Positions 22,197 to 32,106 of a stretch of 64,000 nt of DNA are shown one piece after another. The stretch covers positions 1 to 64,000 of the forward strand of contig NZ_QPJY01000007.1 in NCBI RefSeq assembly GCF_003337735.1, in the 5' to 3' direction. A program made the position numbers and the translations under genes. The notes beneath the pieces are model-generated. The model made no database searches, had not been told where the DNA came from, and saw nothing but the letters and a program-made list of their open reading frames with translations. Numbering within the stretch: the stretch's first letter is position 1; each line of letters opens with the position of its first letter. Source of the stretch: Thioalbus denitrificans. GTDB lineage: Bacteria; Pseudomonadota; Gammaproteobacteria; DSM-26407.

Positions 22197-23303
22197 ATGG
22201 CGCTGAACAGCATCGAAGAAATCATCGAGGACATCCGGCAGGGCCGGATGGTCATCCTGATGGACGACGAGGATCGCGAGAACGAGGGCGACCTCATCAT
22301 GGCCGCGGAGAAGGTGTCGCCCGATGACATCAACTTCATGGCCCGCTATGGCCGCGGCCTCATCTGCCTGACCCTGACCCGGGAGCGTTGCGAGCGGCTC
22401 AAGCTGCCGCTGATGGTGAGCAACACCGGCGATATCCACTCCACCAACTTCACCGTCTCCATCGAGGCGGCCCGGGGGGTGACCACCGGGATCTCCGCCG
22501 CCGATCGCGCCACCACGGTGCAGGCCGCGGTGGCGCCCGGGGCGGGTCCCGACGACATCGTCATGCCCGGCCACATCTTCCCGCTGATGGCCCAGCCCGG
22601 CGGGGTGCTGGCCCGCGCCGGCCACACCGAGGCGGGCTGCGATCTCACCCGCATGGCGGGCCTGGAGCCGGCGGCGGTGATCGTGGAGATCCTCAACGAG
22701 GACGGTACCATGGCGCGGCGCCCGGACCTGGAGGCGTTCGCCCGCACCCACGGGCTGAAGATCGGCACCGTGGCCGAGCTGATCCAGTACCGGATGCAGA
22801 ACGAGAAGAGCGTGGAGCGGGTGGGCGAGTGCAACCTGCCCACCGAGTACGGCGAGTTCCGCCTGGTGAGCTACCTGGACGTGGTGGATCAGCAGATGCA
22901 CCTGGCGCTGGTCTACGGCGAGGTGGATCCGGCGGCGCCGACCCTGGTGCGGGTGCACCTGCGCGATACCCTGACCGACGTGCTCGGCGGGCGGCGCCAG
23001 GATGCCCATCGTCCCTTCGCCGAGAGCCTGCGCCGCATCGCCGCGGCCGGCTCCGGCGTGGCGGTGCTGCTCCAGTACCCGGAGCCGCCCCAGGCCATGA
23101 TCAAGCGCATCCGCAACTATGCCCTGGCCGACCGCGGCGTCAATCTGCCCTCGCCGGAGGAGGACGGCAACCTGCGGGTCATCGGCATCGGCTCGCAGAT
23201 CCTCGCCGATCTCGGCGTGCACAAGATGCGGGTGCTCGGCACCCAGCGCAAGATGCCCGGCCTCTCCGGCTTCGGCCTCGAGGTGGTCGAGTACGTCTCC
23301 TGA
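22197..23303 (+). CDS. ribBX: RibBX: 3,4-dihydroxy-2-butanone-4-phosphate synthase fused to a degenerate GTP cyclohydrolase II-like domain
   Basis: The N-terminal half (1-205) is a complete RibB, which makes the four-carbon precursor of riboflavin from ribulose 5-phosphate. It has [16 protein letters not shown], the [12 protein letters not shown] segment and [13 protein letters not shown]. The C-terminal half (about 206-368) resembles RibA but lacks the zinc-binding cysteines (C-x10-C-x-C) of GTP cyclohydrolase II; that segment reads [14 protein letters not shown]. Such proteins are known as RibBX and lack RibA activity. A separate ribA must exist outside the window. Annotation pipelines tend to call it RibBA wrongly. 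Confidence 0.93.
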   Translation: MALNSIEEIIEDIRQGRMVILMDDEDRENEGDLIMAAEKVSPDDINFMARYGRGLICLTLTRERCERLKLPLMVSNTGDIHSTNFTVSIEAARGVTTGISAADRATTVQAAVAPGAGPDDIVMPGHIFPLMAQPGGVLARAGHTEAGCDLTRMAGLEPAAVIVEILNEDGTMARRPDLEAFARTHGLKIGTVAELIQYRMQNEKSVERVGECNLPTEYGEFRLVSYLDVVDQQMHLALVYGEVDPAAPTLVRVHLRDTLTDVLGGRRQDAHRPFAESLRRIAAAGSGVAVLLQYPEPPQAMIKRIRNYALADRGVNLPSPEEDGNLRVIGIGSQILADLGVHKMRVLGTQRKMPGLSGFGLEVVEYVS

Positions 23304-23351
23304 AATCAACCGGAGCCACGCAGGGACCGGGACTGGACTGGAAAGATTTTT

Positions 23352-23571
23352 GTTAACCGCAGATTACGCTGATTGACGCAGATTATTCGCTGCAGGACGA
23401 GCCGCCCGTTGACAATCCGGGACTGGTAAACGGCGGTCGACCCTGTACCGGTCGCACGCGACCGGGTCTGCATCCGCCAGTGGCACCATCAACAACCCGC
23501 TGTGTTTTTTTAAATCTGCGTAATCTGCGGATAAAAAGTCTTTTCACGACCTACGTGGCTTCGTGGTGAAA
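23352..23571. repeat. Interspersed inverted-repeat element, copy 3 (degenerate), inside the rib operon
   Basis: Inner arms are present (23357-23385 with CCGCAGATTACG; 23513-23533 with AATCTGCGTAATCTGCGGATA), along with a right outer arm ending in GGCTTCGTGGTGAA. The left outer arm is missing. The core has no clear similarity to copies 1 and 2, apart from a 9-bp CCAGTGGCA. It separates ribBX from ribH and fills most of that 304-bp gap; I see no gene in the remainder. Confidence 0.85.
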
Positions 23572-23607
23572 TAGTCAACTGAGCGAACAATTTACAAGGG
23601 GTGGGAA

Positions 23608-24076
<469 letters not shown>

Positions 24077-24084
<8 letters not shown>

Positions 24085-24565
24085 GACCATGACCGGGAGC
24101 GGCGATCAGCCCCGGGCCCGCAACCGCCAGGCCCAGATAGCCGCGCGACGCCGCGCGCGCCGGATGGCGCTGCAGGCGCTCTACCAGTGGCAGCTCAACC
24201 CCCAGGACGCGGTGGAGATCGAGCTCCAGTTCCGGGCCGAGCAGGAGATGGACAAGGTGGACGTGGACTACTTCCACCACCTCCTGCAGGGCGTGGTGGA
24301 GGAGCAGGACACCCTGGACGGTTACATCGAGCCCTACCTGGACCGGCCGCTCGCGGAACTGGACCCGGTGGAGCGGGCGATCCTGCGCCTCGGCGCCTAC
24401 GAACTCGCCCGGCGCCCGGAGGTTCCCTACGTGGTGGCCATCAACGAGGGGGTGGAGCTGGCCAAGACCTTCGGCGCCGAGCAGAGCCACCGCTACGTCA
24501 ACGGCATCCTCGACAAGCTGGCGGCGCGCCTGCGCGGCGCGGAGGTGCGCGCCCGGGGCGGCTGA
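24077..24565 (+). CDS. nusB: Transcription antitermination factor NusB
   Basis: NusB with NusE binds boxA RNA and assembles the rRNA antitermination complex. The 162-aa protein has an Arg-rich N-terminus ([19 protein letters not shown]), the QALYQWQLN motif, and the C-terminal region [20 protein letters not shown] with [12 protein letters not shown]. The ATG at 24077 overlaps ribH by 8 bp; a second ATG at 24089 is possible. Linkage to ribH, thiL and pgpA is the normal order. Confidence 0.97.
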
Positions 24566-24587
24566 ACGCCCGGGCGACGGGTCGCAC

Positions 24588-25559
24588 ATGGCGCTGTCCG
24601 AGTTCGAGCTCATCGCCCGCTACTTCAGCCACGCCGGCGCGCCGCGGGAGGACGTGGCGCTCGGGGTGGGGGACGACTGCGCCCTGCTGCGTCCCCCGGC
24701 CGGGCAGCTGCTGGCGCTGACCACCGACACGATGGTGGACGGCGTCCACTTTCCCCACGCGACCCGCCCCGGGGACCTCGGCCACAAGGCCCTGGCGGTC
24801 AACCTGAGCGATCTCGCCGCCATGGGCGCCGAGCCCGCCTGGGTGACTCTCGCCCTGACCCTGCCCGCGGCGGACCCGGCATGGCTGGAAGCCTTCGCCG
24901 GCGGCTTCGCGGCCCTGGCCCGGGAGCACGGGGTGGCGCTGGTGGGGGGCGACACCACCCGCGGCCCGCTCTCCGTGACGGTCCAGGCCCACGGTTTCGT
25001 CCCGCCCGGGCAGGCCCTCACCCGCGGCGGCGCGCGCCCCGGCGATCTCGTCTATGTCACCGGCACCCTCGGTGACGCGGGCCTGGCCCTGCTCGCCCTG
25101 CGGGGGGAGATACGGCTCCCCGGCCCGGACCTCGCCGCCGTGCGCGAGCGCCTCGATCGCCCCCGGCCGCGGGTGGGGGCGGGGCTGGCCCTGCGCGGCA
25201 TCGCCAGCGCCTGCATCGACATCTCCGACGGCCTGGCGGCCGATCTCGGTCACATCCTGGAAGCCTCCGGCGCCGGGGCCACCCTGCACCTGGAGCGGCT
25301 GCCCGTCTCCGCCACCCTGGCGGCCCGCCTGGCGGCCGCGGGCGGCTGGAGCCTGCCGCTGAGCGGAGGCGACGATTACGAGCTCTGCTTCACCGTGCCC
25401 GCCGCGCGCCAGGGGGAGGCGGAGCGGGCGCTGGCCGCCGCCGGCTGCCCGGCCGACCGGGTGGGCGTGATCGAGGCCGCTCCCGGCCTGCGCTGCGTGA
25501 CGCCGGAGGGCGACAGCGTGGATGCGGGCCGCGGCGGCTGGCAGCACTTCGGGGGCTGA
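24588..25559 (+). CDS. thiL: Thiamine-monophosphate kinase
   Basis: Phosphorylates thiamine monophosphate to the active cofactor thiamine diphosphate with ATP. The 323-aa protein starts MALSEFELIARYF and has the metal-binding GVGDDCALL, TDTMVDGVHF and GGDTTRGPLSVT. ISDGLAADLGHILEASG and GGDDYELCF follow; all are hallmarks of ThiL within the PurM/AIR-synthetase fold. It is the sixth gene of the rib/nus/thi operon, 22 nt after nusB. Confidence 0.97.
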   Translation: MALSEFELIARYFSHAGAPREDVALGVGDDCALLRPPAGQLLALTTDTMVDGVHFPHATRPGDLGHKALAVNLSDLAAMGAEPAWVTLALTLPAADPAWLEAFAGGFAALAREHGVALVGGDTTRGPLSVTVQAHGFVPPGQALTRGGARPGDLVYVTGTLGDAGLALLALRGEIRLPGPDLAAVRERLDRPRPRVGAGLALRGIASACIDISDGLAADLGHILEASGAGATLHLERLPVSATLAARLAAAGGWSLPLSGGDDYELCFTVPAARQGEAERALAAAGCPADRVGVIEAAPGLRCVTPEGDSVDAGRGGWQHFGG

Positions 25560-25563
25560 AGCC

Positions 25564-26061
25564 ATGGCCCGTCTCCCGCCGCCCCCCGCCCGCCAGGTCC
25601 TCGGCGATCCCCGCCTGCTGCTGGCCTTCGGCTTCGGCAGCGGGCTGGCGCCATGGGCGCCGGGGACCTTCGGCACGGCGGTGGCGGTGCCTCTCTACCT
25701 GCTGATCGCGCCCCTGCCCCTGGCGGCCTATCTGGCGCTGGCCGCGCTGGTCATCCTCGCCGGCCCTTACCTGTGCGGCCATGCCGCCCGCCGTCTCGGC
25801 GTCCACGACCACCCGGGCATCGTCTGGGACGAGATCGCCGGCTTCCTGGTCACCATGGCGGCCGCCCCGGCGGGCTGGCCGTGGGTGGTGGCGGGGTTCC
25901 TGCTGTTCCGCCTGTTCGACATCTGGAAGCCGTGGCCCATCCACCTCGCCGACCGGTACGTACAGGGCGGCTTCGGCATCATGCTCGACGATCTCATCGC
26001 CGGGGCCTACGCCTGGCTTGCGCTGCAGGCCCTGCAGCGCCTGGTCCCGTGGTACGCCTGA
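25564..26061 (+). CDS. pgpA: Phosphatidylglycerophosphatase A
   Basis: Removes phosphate from phosphatidylglycerophosphate to give phosphatidylglycerol in the inner membrane. The 165-aa protein has several hydrophobic helices. Its conserved motifs are GFGSGLAPWAPGTFGT near the N-terminus, IVWDEIAGFLVTM in the middle and FRLFDIWKPWPI followed by GGFGIMLDDLIAG; the Asp/Glu residues in these bind Mg. The ATG at 25564 lies 4 nt after the thiL stop. Last gene of the operon, ending at a bidirectional hairpin. Confidence 0.95.
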   Translation: MARLPPPPARQVLGDPRLLLAFGFGSGLAPWAPGTFGTAVAVPLYLLIAPLPLAAYLALAALVILAGPYLCGHAARRLGVHDHPGIVWDEIAGFLVTMAAAPAGWPWVVAGFLLFRLFDIWKPWPIHLADRYVQGGFGIMLDDLIAGAYAWLALQALQRLVPWYA

Positions 26062-26076
26062 AGCCGCGGTGATTCT

Positions 26077-26106
26077 CACTGCCCGCGCCCGCCACGGCGG
26101 GCAGTG
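26077..26106. terminator. Bidirectional hairpin between pgpA and the convergent unknown gene
   Basis: Perfect 10-bp stem CACTGCCCGC / GCGGGCAGTG with a 10-nt loop, placed exactly between two convergent genes. No T tract. Confidence 0.55.
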
Positions 26107-26109
26107 GCC

Positions 26110-26490
26110 TCAGAAGTCGTCGTCGTCGTGCAGCTCGAGCTCGCCCCGCCAGACCGCGATCACCATCACCGCCTCGTTCAGCCACGGGTGGAGCTCGATC
26201 TCCAGGTCGGTGAATTCGGTGTCGGCGTCGAGAAAGACCAGTTCGCAGAGGCTGATGTCGTAGACGTCGTCGTGCCAGGTGATGCCGCCCTCGAGGTCGG
26301 CCGGGTTGTCCGGTTCCATGCCGGTGTACCAGCGCGCCACGAAGCGGGGGGCGCCCAGGTGCGCCACGTGCCCCTCGTCCACGCTCTGGTACTGATCGAA
26401 GGGGGAGTGGCCCACCACCCACAGGGGCGTCTCGAAGGCGCGGTTGCCCTCGCGGGTGACCAGATCGGTGCTGTGCTGGAATTCGTACAT
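26110..26490 (-). CDS. Unknown protein, 126 aa, start codon abutting an octamer repeat
   Basis: I do not recognise this protein. It starts MYEFQHSTDLVTREGNRAFE and is soluble, rich in aromatic and acidic residues, with six acidic residues near the end (HDDDDF). There is no signal peptide or membrane segment. The codon pattern fits its neighbours. The ATG at 26490 touches the octamer tract, so no Shine-Dalgarno is possible there. The frame stays open through the tract, up to TTG/GTG codons at 26646/26643 preceded by AGGA, which would add about 52 residues. Since 8 is not a multiple of 3, repeat number would set the frame of such a long form. Confidence 0.65.
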   Translation of the reverse strand: MYEFQHSTDLVTREGNRAFETPLWVVGHSPFDQYQSVDEGHVAHLGAPRFVARWYTGMEPDNPADLEGGITWHDDVYDISLCELVFLDADTEFTDLEIELHPWLNEAVMVIAVWRGELELHDDDDF

Positions 26491-26492
26491 TG

Positions 26493-26580
26493 TGCGTGAG
26501 TGCGTGAGTGCGTGAGTGCGTGAATGCGTGAATGCGTGAATGCGTGAATGCGTGAGTGCGTGAGTGCGTGAGTGCGTCGA
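26493..26580. repeat. Octanucleotide tandem repeat TGCGTGAR, 10 copies plus one imperfect
   Basis: Copies 1-3 and 8-10 are TGCGTGAG and copies 4-7 TGCGTGAA; an eleventh (26573-26580) is imperfect. The tract begins 2 nt upstream of the minus-strand ATG at 26490. The same unit appears twice at 58954-58969. Confidence 0.95.
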
Positions 26581-26692
26581 TATGCTCTGACTGAAAACTG
26601 ATGTCCGTGATACTCGCCTTTGTCCCTTATCCCCTATCCTCACCAACCCACATCCTGAAAATCCGGTGAATCCCGTCCATTCCAGGCTCGAC

Positions 26693-27025
26693 TCAGCCGA
26701 AGACGCCGCTCTGGACCAGGAACATGTACAGCCCGGTGCCCGCACCGATGCTGAGCAGGGCGTTGCGGCGCCAGAGGTGGAGGCCCACGACGGCAGCGAG
26801 GGCCAGCGCCTCGGGCAGGCCATGGGGCGCCGTGGCCAGGGGGACGTCCTTGAGGCAGTAGAGTAGCAGCAGGGTCATCACCGCCGGCGGGAGCACCCGG
26901 CCCAGGTAGAGCAGGGTGGGGTGCTCGGCGCCGCGGGCGAAGAGCAGGAAGGGCAGGGCGCGGGTGAGCAGAGTCGCGCCCGCCATGACCCCGATGACGG
27001 CGATCAGGTAGAGCGTGGCGTCCAT
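26693..27025 (-). CDS. azlD: AzlD-family branched-chain amino acid export subunit
   Basis: A 110-aa small membrane protein with about four helices and the AzlD motif TRALPFLLF (about 21-29), followed by LYLGRVLPPAVMTLLLLY. AzlD pairs with AzlC to export branched-chain amino acids or analogues. Its start overlaps the azlC end by 22 bp, so the two are translationally coupled. The 202 bp below it hold only the octamer tract and a short AT-rich segment. Confidence 0.9.
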   Translation of the reverse strand: MDATLYLIAVIGVMAGATLLTRALPFLLFARGAEHPTLLYLGRVLPPAVMTLLLLYCLKDVPLATAPHGLPEALALAAVVGLHLWRRNALLSIGAGTGLYMFLVQSGVFG

Positions 27026-27702
27026 TGGCGGGTCTTTCCGTGGGCGACGAGGATGGCGGTGGACAGTGCGATGGAGAGCAGCAGCATGTGCTCCTGGCGG
27101 AACAGCGCCAGGGCCAGGAGTCCGCATCCCAGCGCCACCAGGAACGGCAGCAGGGCGCGGGTGGCCCGGTACTGCTCCAGCACCAGGACCGCGAACAGGG
27201 CGGTGAGGGTGAACTCGAGGCCGGTGGTGTCGAAGGCCACCGCCCGCCCGAGCAGTGCGCCCAGGGTGCAGCCGCTGACCCACCACAGCTGGTTCAGCCC
27301 CGTGACCCAGAGGTCGTAGCTCACCCGCGGCACCCCGTCCGGCGGCCGGGTGCCGGTGAGCAGGGAGTAGGTCTCGTCGGTGAGGCCGAAGACGAGATAG
27401 AACTTGCGCCAGCCGCCGACGCGGAAGCGGGTCAGCAGCGACAGGCCGAAGAAGAGGTGGCGCGAGTTGAGCAGGAAGGTGGTGACCGCCACCTCCAGCA
27501 GGCCGGCATGGGCCGCCAGCAGCCCCACGGCAAGGAACTGGGCGGCCCCGGCGAAGACCAGCAGTCCCATGAGGGTGGCGAAGTACCAGGGGTGGCCGAG
27601 GCCGTCGAACAGCAGGCCGAAGGCGATGCCCAGCGGCACGTAGCCGAACAGGACCGGCAGGCTGGCGCGCAGCGCCGCCGCGGCCGGCGAGGAATGGGAC
27701 AC
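27004..27702 (-). CDS. azlC: AzlC-family branched-chain amino acid exporter
   Basis: A 232-aa membrane protein with LPVLFGYVPLGIAFGLL and FAGAAQFLAVGLLA near the N-terminus, plus LLNSRHLFFGLSL, the diagnostic AzlC string. It forms the larger part of the exporter. The start is GTG at 27702, with the strong SD GGGAGGG 6 nt upstream; the open frame extends beyond but lacks homology. The gene lies 211 bp after the sigma-54 regulator on the same strand, and that regulator could control it (inference). Confidence 0.92.
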   Translation of the reverse strand: MSHSSPAAAALRASLPVLFGYVPLGIAFGLLFDGLGHPWYFATLMGLLVFAGAAQFLAVGLLAAHAGLLEVAVTTFLLNSRHLFFGLSLLTRFRVGGWRKFYLVFGLTDETYSLLTGTRPPDGVPRVSYDLWVTGLNQLWWVSGCTLGALLGRAVAFDTTGLEFTLTALFAVLVLEQYRATRALLPFLVALGCGLLALALFRQEHMLLLSIALSTAILVAHGKTRQWTPRST

Positions 27703-27887
27703 GGGCTTCCCTCCCGGGAGCGGAATGAAGGGGTCACAGGATAGGCGTGGTGCCGGGTCCGGGCAAGACGGTCTTTCACCAAGCGACCTCAACGCCAGGA
27801 CGCCGGGAGAGCGACAGGCAGGCATTCGACATCCCGACCTCGCCGCCGTTGGGATCGTTGCTGCCTCGCGAGAGGAGCTGCGTGTCC

Positions 27888-27913
27888 AGGCCGGCGCTGC
27901 TGCAGCGCCGGCC

Positions 27914-27914
<1 letters not shown>
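27888..27914 (-). terminator. Hairpin at the end of the sigma-54 regulator gene
   Basis: 13-bp perfect arms (27888-27900 / 27902-27914) centred on 27901, touching the stop codon. No T run follows on the minus strand. The remaining gap to azlC (27703-27887) shows nothing recognisable. Confidence 0.45.
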
Positions 27915-29269
<1,355 letters not shown>

Positions 29270-29419
29270 TGTGTCTCCAACCTGTCCGGATGCCTGATTG
29301 TCGCCATTCAGGCACAGGGTACACAGAAAGCGGGCAAAGGCCGACAAAGCGCGGGTGCCCGCGCCGGCCCGATGGCTTTTTCGTAGACCCGGTCCAGCGG
29401 CGGAACCTTTCCCGCGCCA

Positions 29420-30487
29420 TTACTCCCACAGGTCCACCGATTCGCCCCGTTCGCGCATCGCCTCGGTGCGCCCCTGCAGGTAGCGCTGGAAGCTGGGCTG
29501 CTCCCGGTAGGCGCCGTCCGCCACGTAGCGCAGGCCGTTGACCAGGTGGAAGGGGCGCAGGTAGGCCTCGTTGCGGAATACCTCGCGGCCCGACACGTCG
29601 AAGAACACCAGCGTGGGCGCGTACTGGATCCCGAGGCGGTCGGCCCACTGCCGCGCGGTGGTGCGCTCCCCCGCGGGCGTCATCACCGGCGTGTCGCTCC
29701 ACATGTCCAGCTGCACCACCTGGAAACGCTCCAGGGCCGCTCGCACCTCGGGCCGGGTGAAGGCCTCCGTGTGCAACTCGTCGCAGGCGGGGCAGGCCCG
29801 CTGCTCGAACAGCACGGCCAGCGGCCGGTCGGCCGCGGCGTGGCTGCGGTCGAGCTGGTGCGGGGGCGGGCTGAAGAAGGGCTGCGGGTGCAGCTCGCCG
29901 CTGGCGGGCGCCGGCGCCCGCTCCGCCAGGAAGGTGCGGAAGCTGGCGGGCTTGCCGCCGCCGGGGGCGGCGTAGTCCAGTGCCACCGCGTACTTGTGGG
30001 GCGGGAAGTAGCCGTTGATGCGCAGCGCCACCGCGCCGTTCTCGTCCAGGAACAGCAGGGTGGGGGTGAACTGGACCCCCAGCCCGGCGCTGAAGGTCTT
30101 TTCCGTCACGCTCCGGCCGCCGAGATCGGTCACCTCCCGGTCCCCCCAGATGTTGATGGCGATGACGTCGAAGTTGGCGCGGGTCCGCTCCGCCAGGGCC
30201 TTCTGCCCCAGGTTGTCCTGCAGCAGCCGGGCGCAGTAGGGGCAGCCGTCCTGGTAGAAGTAGAGCAGCACGCGGCGTCCCTCGGCGCCGGCCTCGGCCA
30301 CGTCCTCGCGCAGGTCGAGGAACGAGGACTTGAACCAGGCCGGCTGGCTGTGGAAGCCTGGGTTGACCAGTCCCTCGCCAAGGCCCTCGTCCTCCGCGGC
30401 GTCGGCCGGGCCGGCCGGGTGGCCCGCGAGCAGGGCCGCGAACAGTGCCGGCGCGAGGGCACCCGCGCCGATCCGGGACAGAAACAT
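29420..30487 (-). CDS. Secreted protein with two SoxW-like thioredoxin domains
   Basis: A 355-aa periplasmic protein. A signal peptide (1-30) is followed by a first thioredoxin fold with C82-P-Y-C85 in FYQDGCPYCARL and cis-Pro FTPTLLFLD. A second fold has C232-P-A-C235 (FEQRACPACDEL) and YAPTLVFFD. Each half resembles SoxW, the thioredoxin of sulfur-oxidising clusters, or the DsbD gamma domain. Tandem duplication within one chain is less common. It probably reduces periplasmic disulfides or persulfides, but no sox gene is near. 150 bp separate it from the regulator below. Confidence 0.85.
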   Translation of the reverse strand: MFLSRIGAGALAPALFAALLAGHPAGPADAAEDEGLGEGLVNPGFHSQPAWFKSSFLDLREDVAEAGAEGRRVLLYFYQDGCPYCARLLQDNLGQKALAERTRANFDVIAINIWGDREVTDLGGRSVTEKTFSAGLGVQFTPTLLFLDENGAVALRINGYFPPHKYAVALDYAAPGGGKPASFRTFLAERAPAPASGELHPQPFFSPPPHQLDRSHAAADRPLAVLFEQRACPACDELHTEAFTRPEVRAALERFQVVQLDMWSDTPVMTPAGERTTARQWADRLGIQYAPTLVFFDVSGREVFRNEAYLRPFHLVNGLRYVADGAYREQPSFQRYLQGRTEAMRERGESVDLWE

Positions 30488-30564
30488 GGCCTTTCCTCCT
30501 GTCTGGCACGGGGTCGAGGCCCCGGCATGGTCGTCGTTCCGCGATCTGCGCCGCGGTCACACTA

Positions 30565-31230
30565 TCAGGCGGCGTCGAGGCAGTCGTCGAGGTAATCGCT
30601 GCGGTTGCGGACCGTGGCGAGATAGAGCTTCTCGAACTCCGGCACCACCGAGTCGCGCACCTCGGGCAGGGCGAGCAGGGCGTCGCTCCAGGCCGCCACC
30701 CGGGGCAGGGTTTCCCGGTCATAGGTGCTGACGAAGCGGTTGAGCATCTCCAGGCGCATGAACAGGGGGGCGAAGGCGGTATCCACCAGGGCCAGCGAAT
30801 CGCCGTTGAAGAAGGGGCCGTCGCCGAGCACCTGCTCCAGCCGCGCCAGCTTGGCCTCCAGGGCCGCGCGGTGGGCCCGGAACTTCGCCTCCTCGGGTGC
30901 CGAGGTGATCTGCATGTGATCCCCCCAGCAGTCGGAAGCGAACTCGATCCAGGCCCGGTTGATGGCCCGCCGCACCGGATCCTCGGGGTGCATCCGTCCC
31001 GGCGTGACCTCGTCGATGAACTCGTTGATGACCGCGGACTCGAAGATGGCATGGCGGTTGTCGACCCGCAGCACCGGGACCTTGCCCAGGGGCGAGATTT
31101 CGCTGAACCAGGCCGGCGGGCTGTTGAGGTCGATATAGGTGATGGTGTGGGGCACCTGCTTGTGCAGCAGGGTGATGACCGAGCGCTGCACGAATGGGCA
31201 GAGCTTGAAACTGATGAGCTCGAGTTCCAC
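30565..31230 (-). CDS. Glutathione S-transferase family protein
   Basis: A 221-aa two-domain protein. The N-terminal thioredoxin-like domain opens MELELISFKLCPFVQRSVIT, with a CPF motif at residue 11, GKVPVLRVD and FESAVINEFID; the C-terminal part is helical. CPFxQR-type members are often omega or beta-like GSTs with thiol-transferase activity, or SspA relatives. The exact reaction is not deducible. It is the first gene of a minus-strand run down to azlD. Confidence 0.88.
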   Translation of the reverse strand: MELELISFKLCPFVQRSVITLLHKQVPHTITYIDLNSPPAWFSEISPLGKVPVLRVDNRHAIFESAVINEFIDEVTPGRMHPEDPVRRAINRAWIEFASDCWGDHMQITSAPEEAKFRAHRAALEAKLARLEQVLGDGPFFNGDSLALVDTAFAPLFMRLEMLNRFVSTYDRETLPRVAAWSDALLALPEVRDSVVPEFEKLYLATVRNRSDYLDDCLDAA

Positions 31231-31338
31231 GATATCTCCTCGCGAAGCAGTCAGAATGATGGCTACCCATGGTAGGTTCAGCGCTCCGGGCGGGCAACCC
31301 GGCAGCCGGCCGGGTCATGTGACAGGAGACGCAGCAGG

Positions 31339-31719
31339 ATGGAATTTTACGCCGATGTACCGGTGACGGCCTCCGCGGAGGCCATCCAGGCCCGGGTGGT
31401 CATCCCCGCCCTGCCGCGGCTGTGCGCCTCGGTGGACACGGTGATCGAGCATGCCGGGGAGCGGGGCCGCATCTACTGCCTGTGGGGCGAGTTCACGGTG
31501 GAGCGCCAGCTGATCCGCCAGGGGGTGCGCTTCGCCCTGCCCGGCTGCCCCAACGCCCTGGCCTGGACGATTACCGGGGAGGAGGGTGGGGTGCGGGTCC
31601 ACTGCACCATCAACCGTCCACGGCACGAGCCCGACTTCATCGAGTCCATCGAGGCCTTCGTGGCCGACTGGGCGGCGGGGCTGGGTGCGGCGCTGGCGCC
31701 GGACGGGGCGGTGGCATGA
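31339..31719 (+). CDS. Conserved-looking unknown protein, 126 aa
   Basis: Not recognised. It starts MEFYADVPVTASAEAIQARV and contains RIYCLWGEFTVERQLIRQGV and WTITGEEGGVRVHCTINRP, a beta-rich pattern. The middle holds two Cys. No signal or membrane segment. The SD (GCAGGAT) is modest. The ATG of the next gene overlaps its stop (ATGA), so the two are coupled. Frame and codon use look genuine: high third-position GC and no rare-codon clusters. Confidence 0.75.
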   Translation: MEFYADVPVTASAEAIQARVVIPALPRLCASVDTVIEHAGERGRIYCLWGEFTVERQLIRQGVRFALPGCPNALAWTITGEEGGVRVHCTINRPRHEPDFIESIEAFVADWAAGLGAALAPDGAVA

Positions 31720-32102
31720 TGCGCGGCGCCGTTCTCGCCGGCGCGCTGCTCGCGGCCGGATCCGCCGGCGCCGGCGAGGTGACGGTGGAGGCGGTGGAAC
31801 TGGTGCCCGGCAGCGGCGGCTGGACCGCCCACGTGACCCTCCGCCATGCCGATGCGGGCTGGGACCACTACGCCGACGCCTGGCGCCTGGTGGGCGAGGA
31901 CGGCGCGGTCATCGGCACCCGCACCCTCTACCATCCCCATGTGGACGAGCAGCCCTTCACCCGCAGCCTGGATGGACTGCGGATTCCGCCGGACGCCAGG
32001 GCCGTGACCGTGCAGGGCCACGACAAGGTCCATGGCTGGGGGGCGCCGCTGCCCATCGACCTGACCCGGGACACGGGCCCGGGCTGGCGCATCCGGCGCT
32101 GA
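31716..32102 (+). CDS. Exported unknown protein, 128 aa
   Basis: Not recognised by motif. The start at 31716 overlaps the upstream stop by 4 nt (a second ATG follows at 31719). A signal peptide (about 1-20, GAVLAGALLAAGSAGA) is followed by a mature part that looks like a beta-sandwich: VTVEAVELVPGSGGWTAHV, WDHYADAWRLVGEDGAVIG, TLYHPHVDEQPFTRSLDG. Histidines in that last string could bind metal (speculative). It is followed 4 nt later by the aspartic protease gene, so all three genes form one unit. Confidence 0.75.
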   Translation: MMRGAVLAGALLAAGSAGAGEVTVEAVELVPGSGGWTAHVTLRHADAGWDHYADAWRLVGEDGAVIGTRTLYHPHVDEQPFTRSLDGLRIPPDARAVTVQGHDKVHGWGAPLPIDLTRDTGPGWRIRR

Positions 32103-32106
32103 GTCC

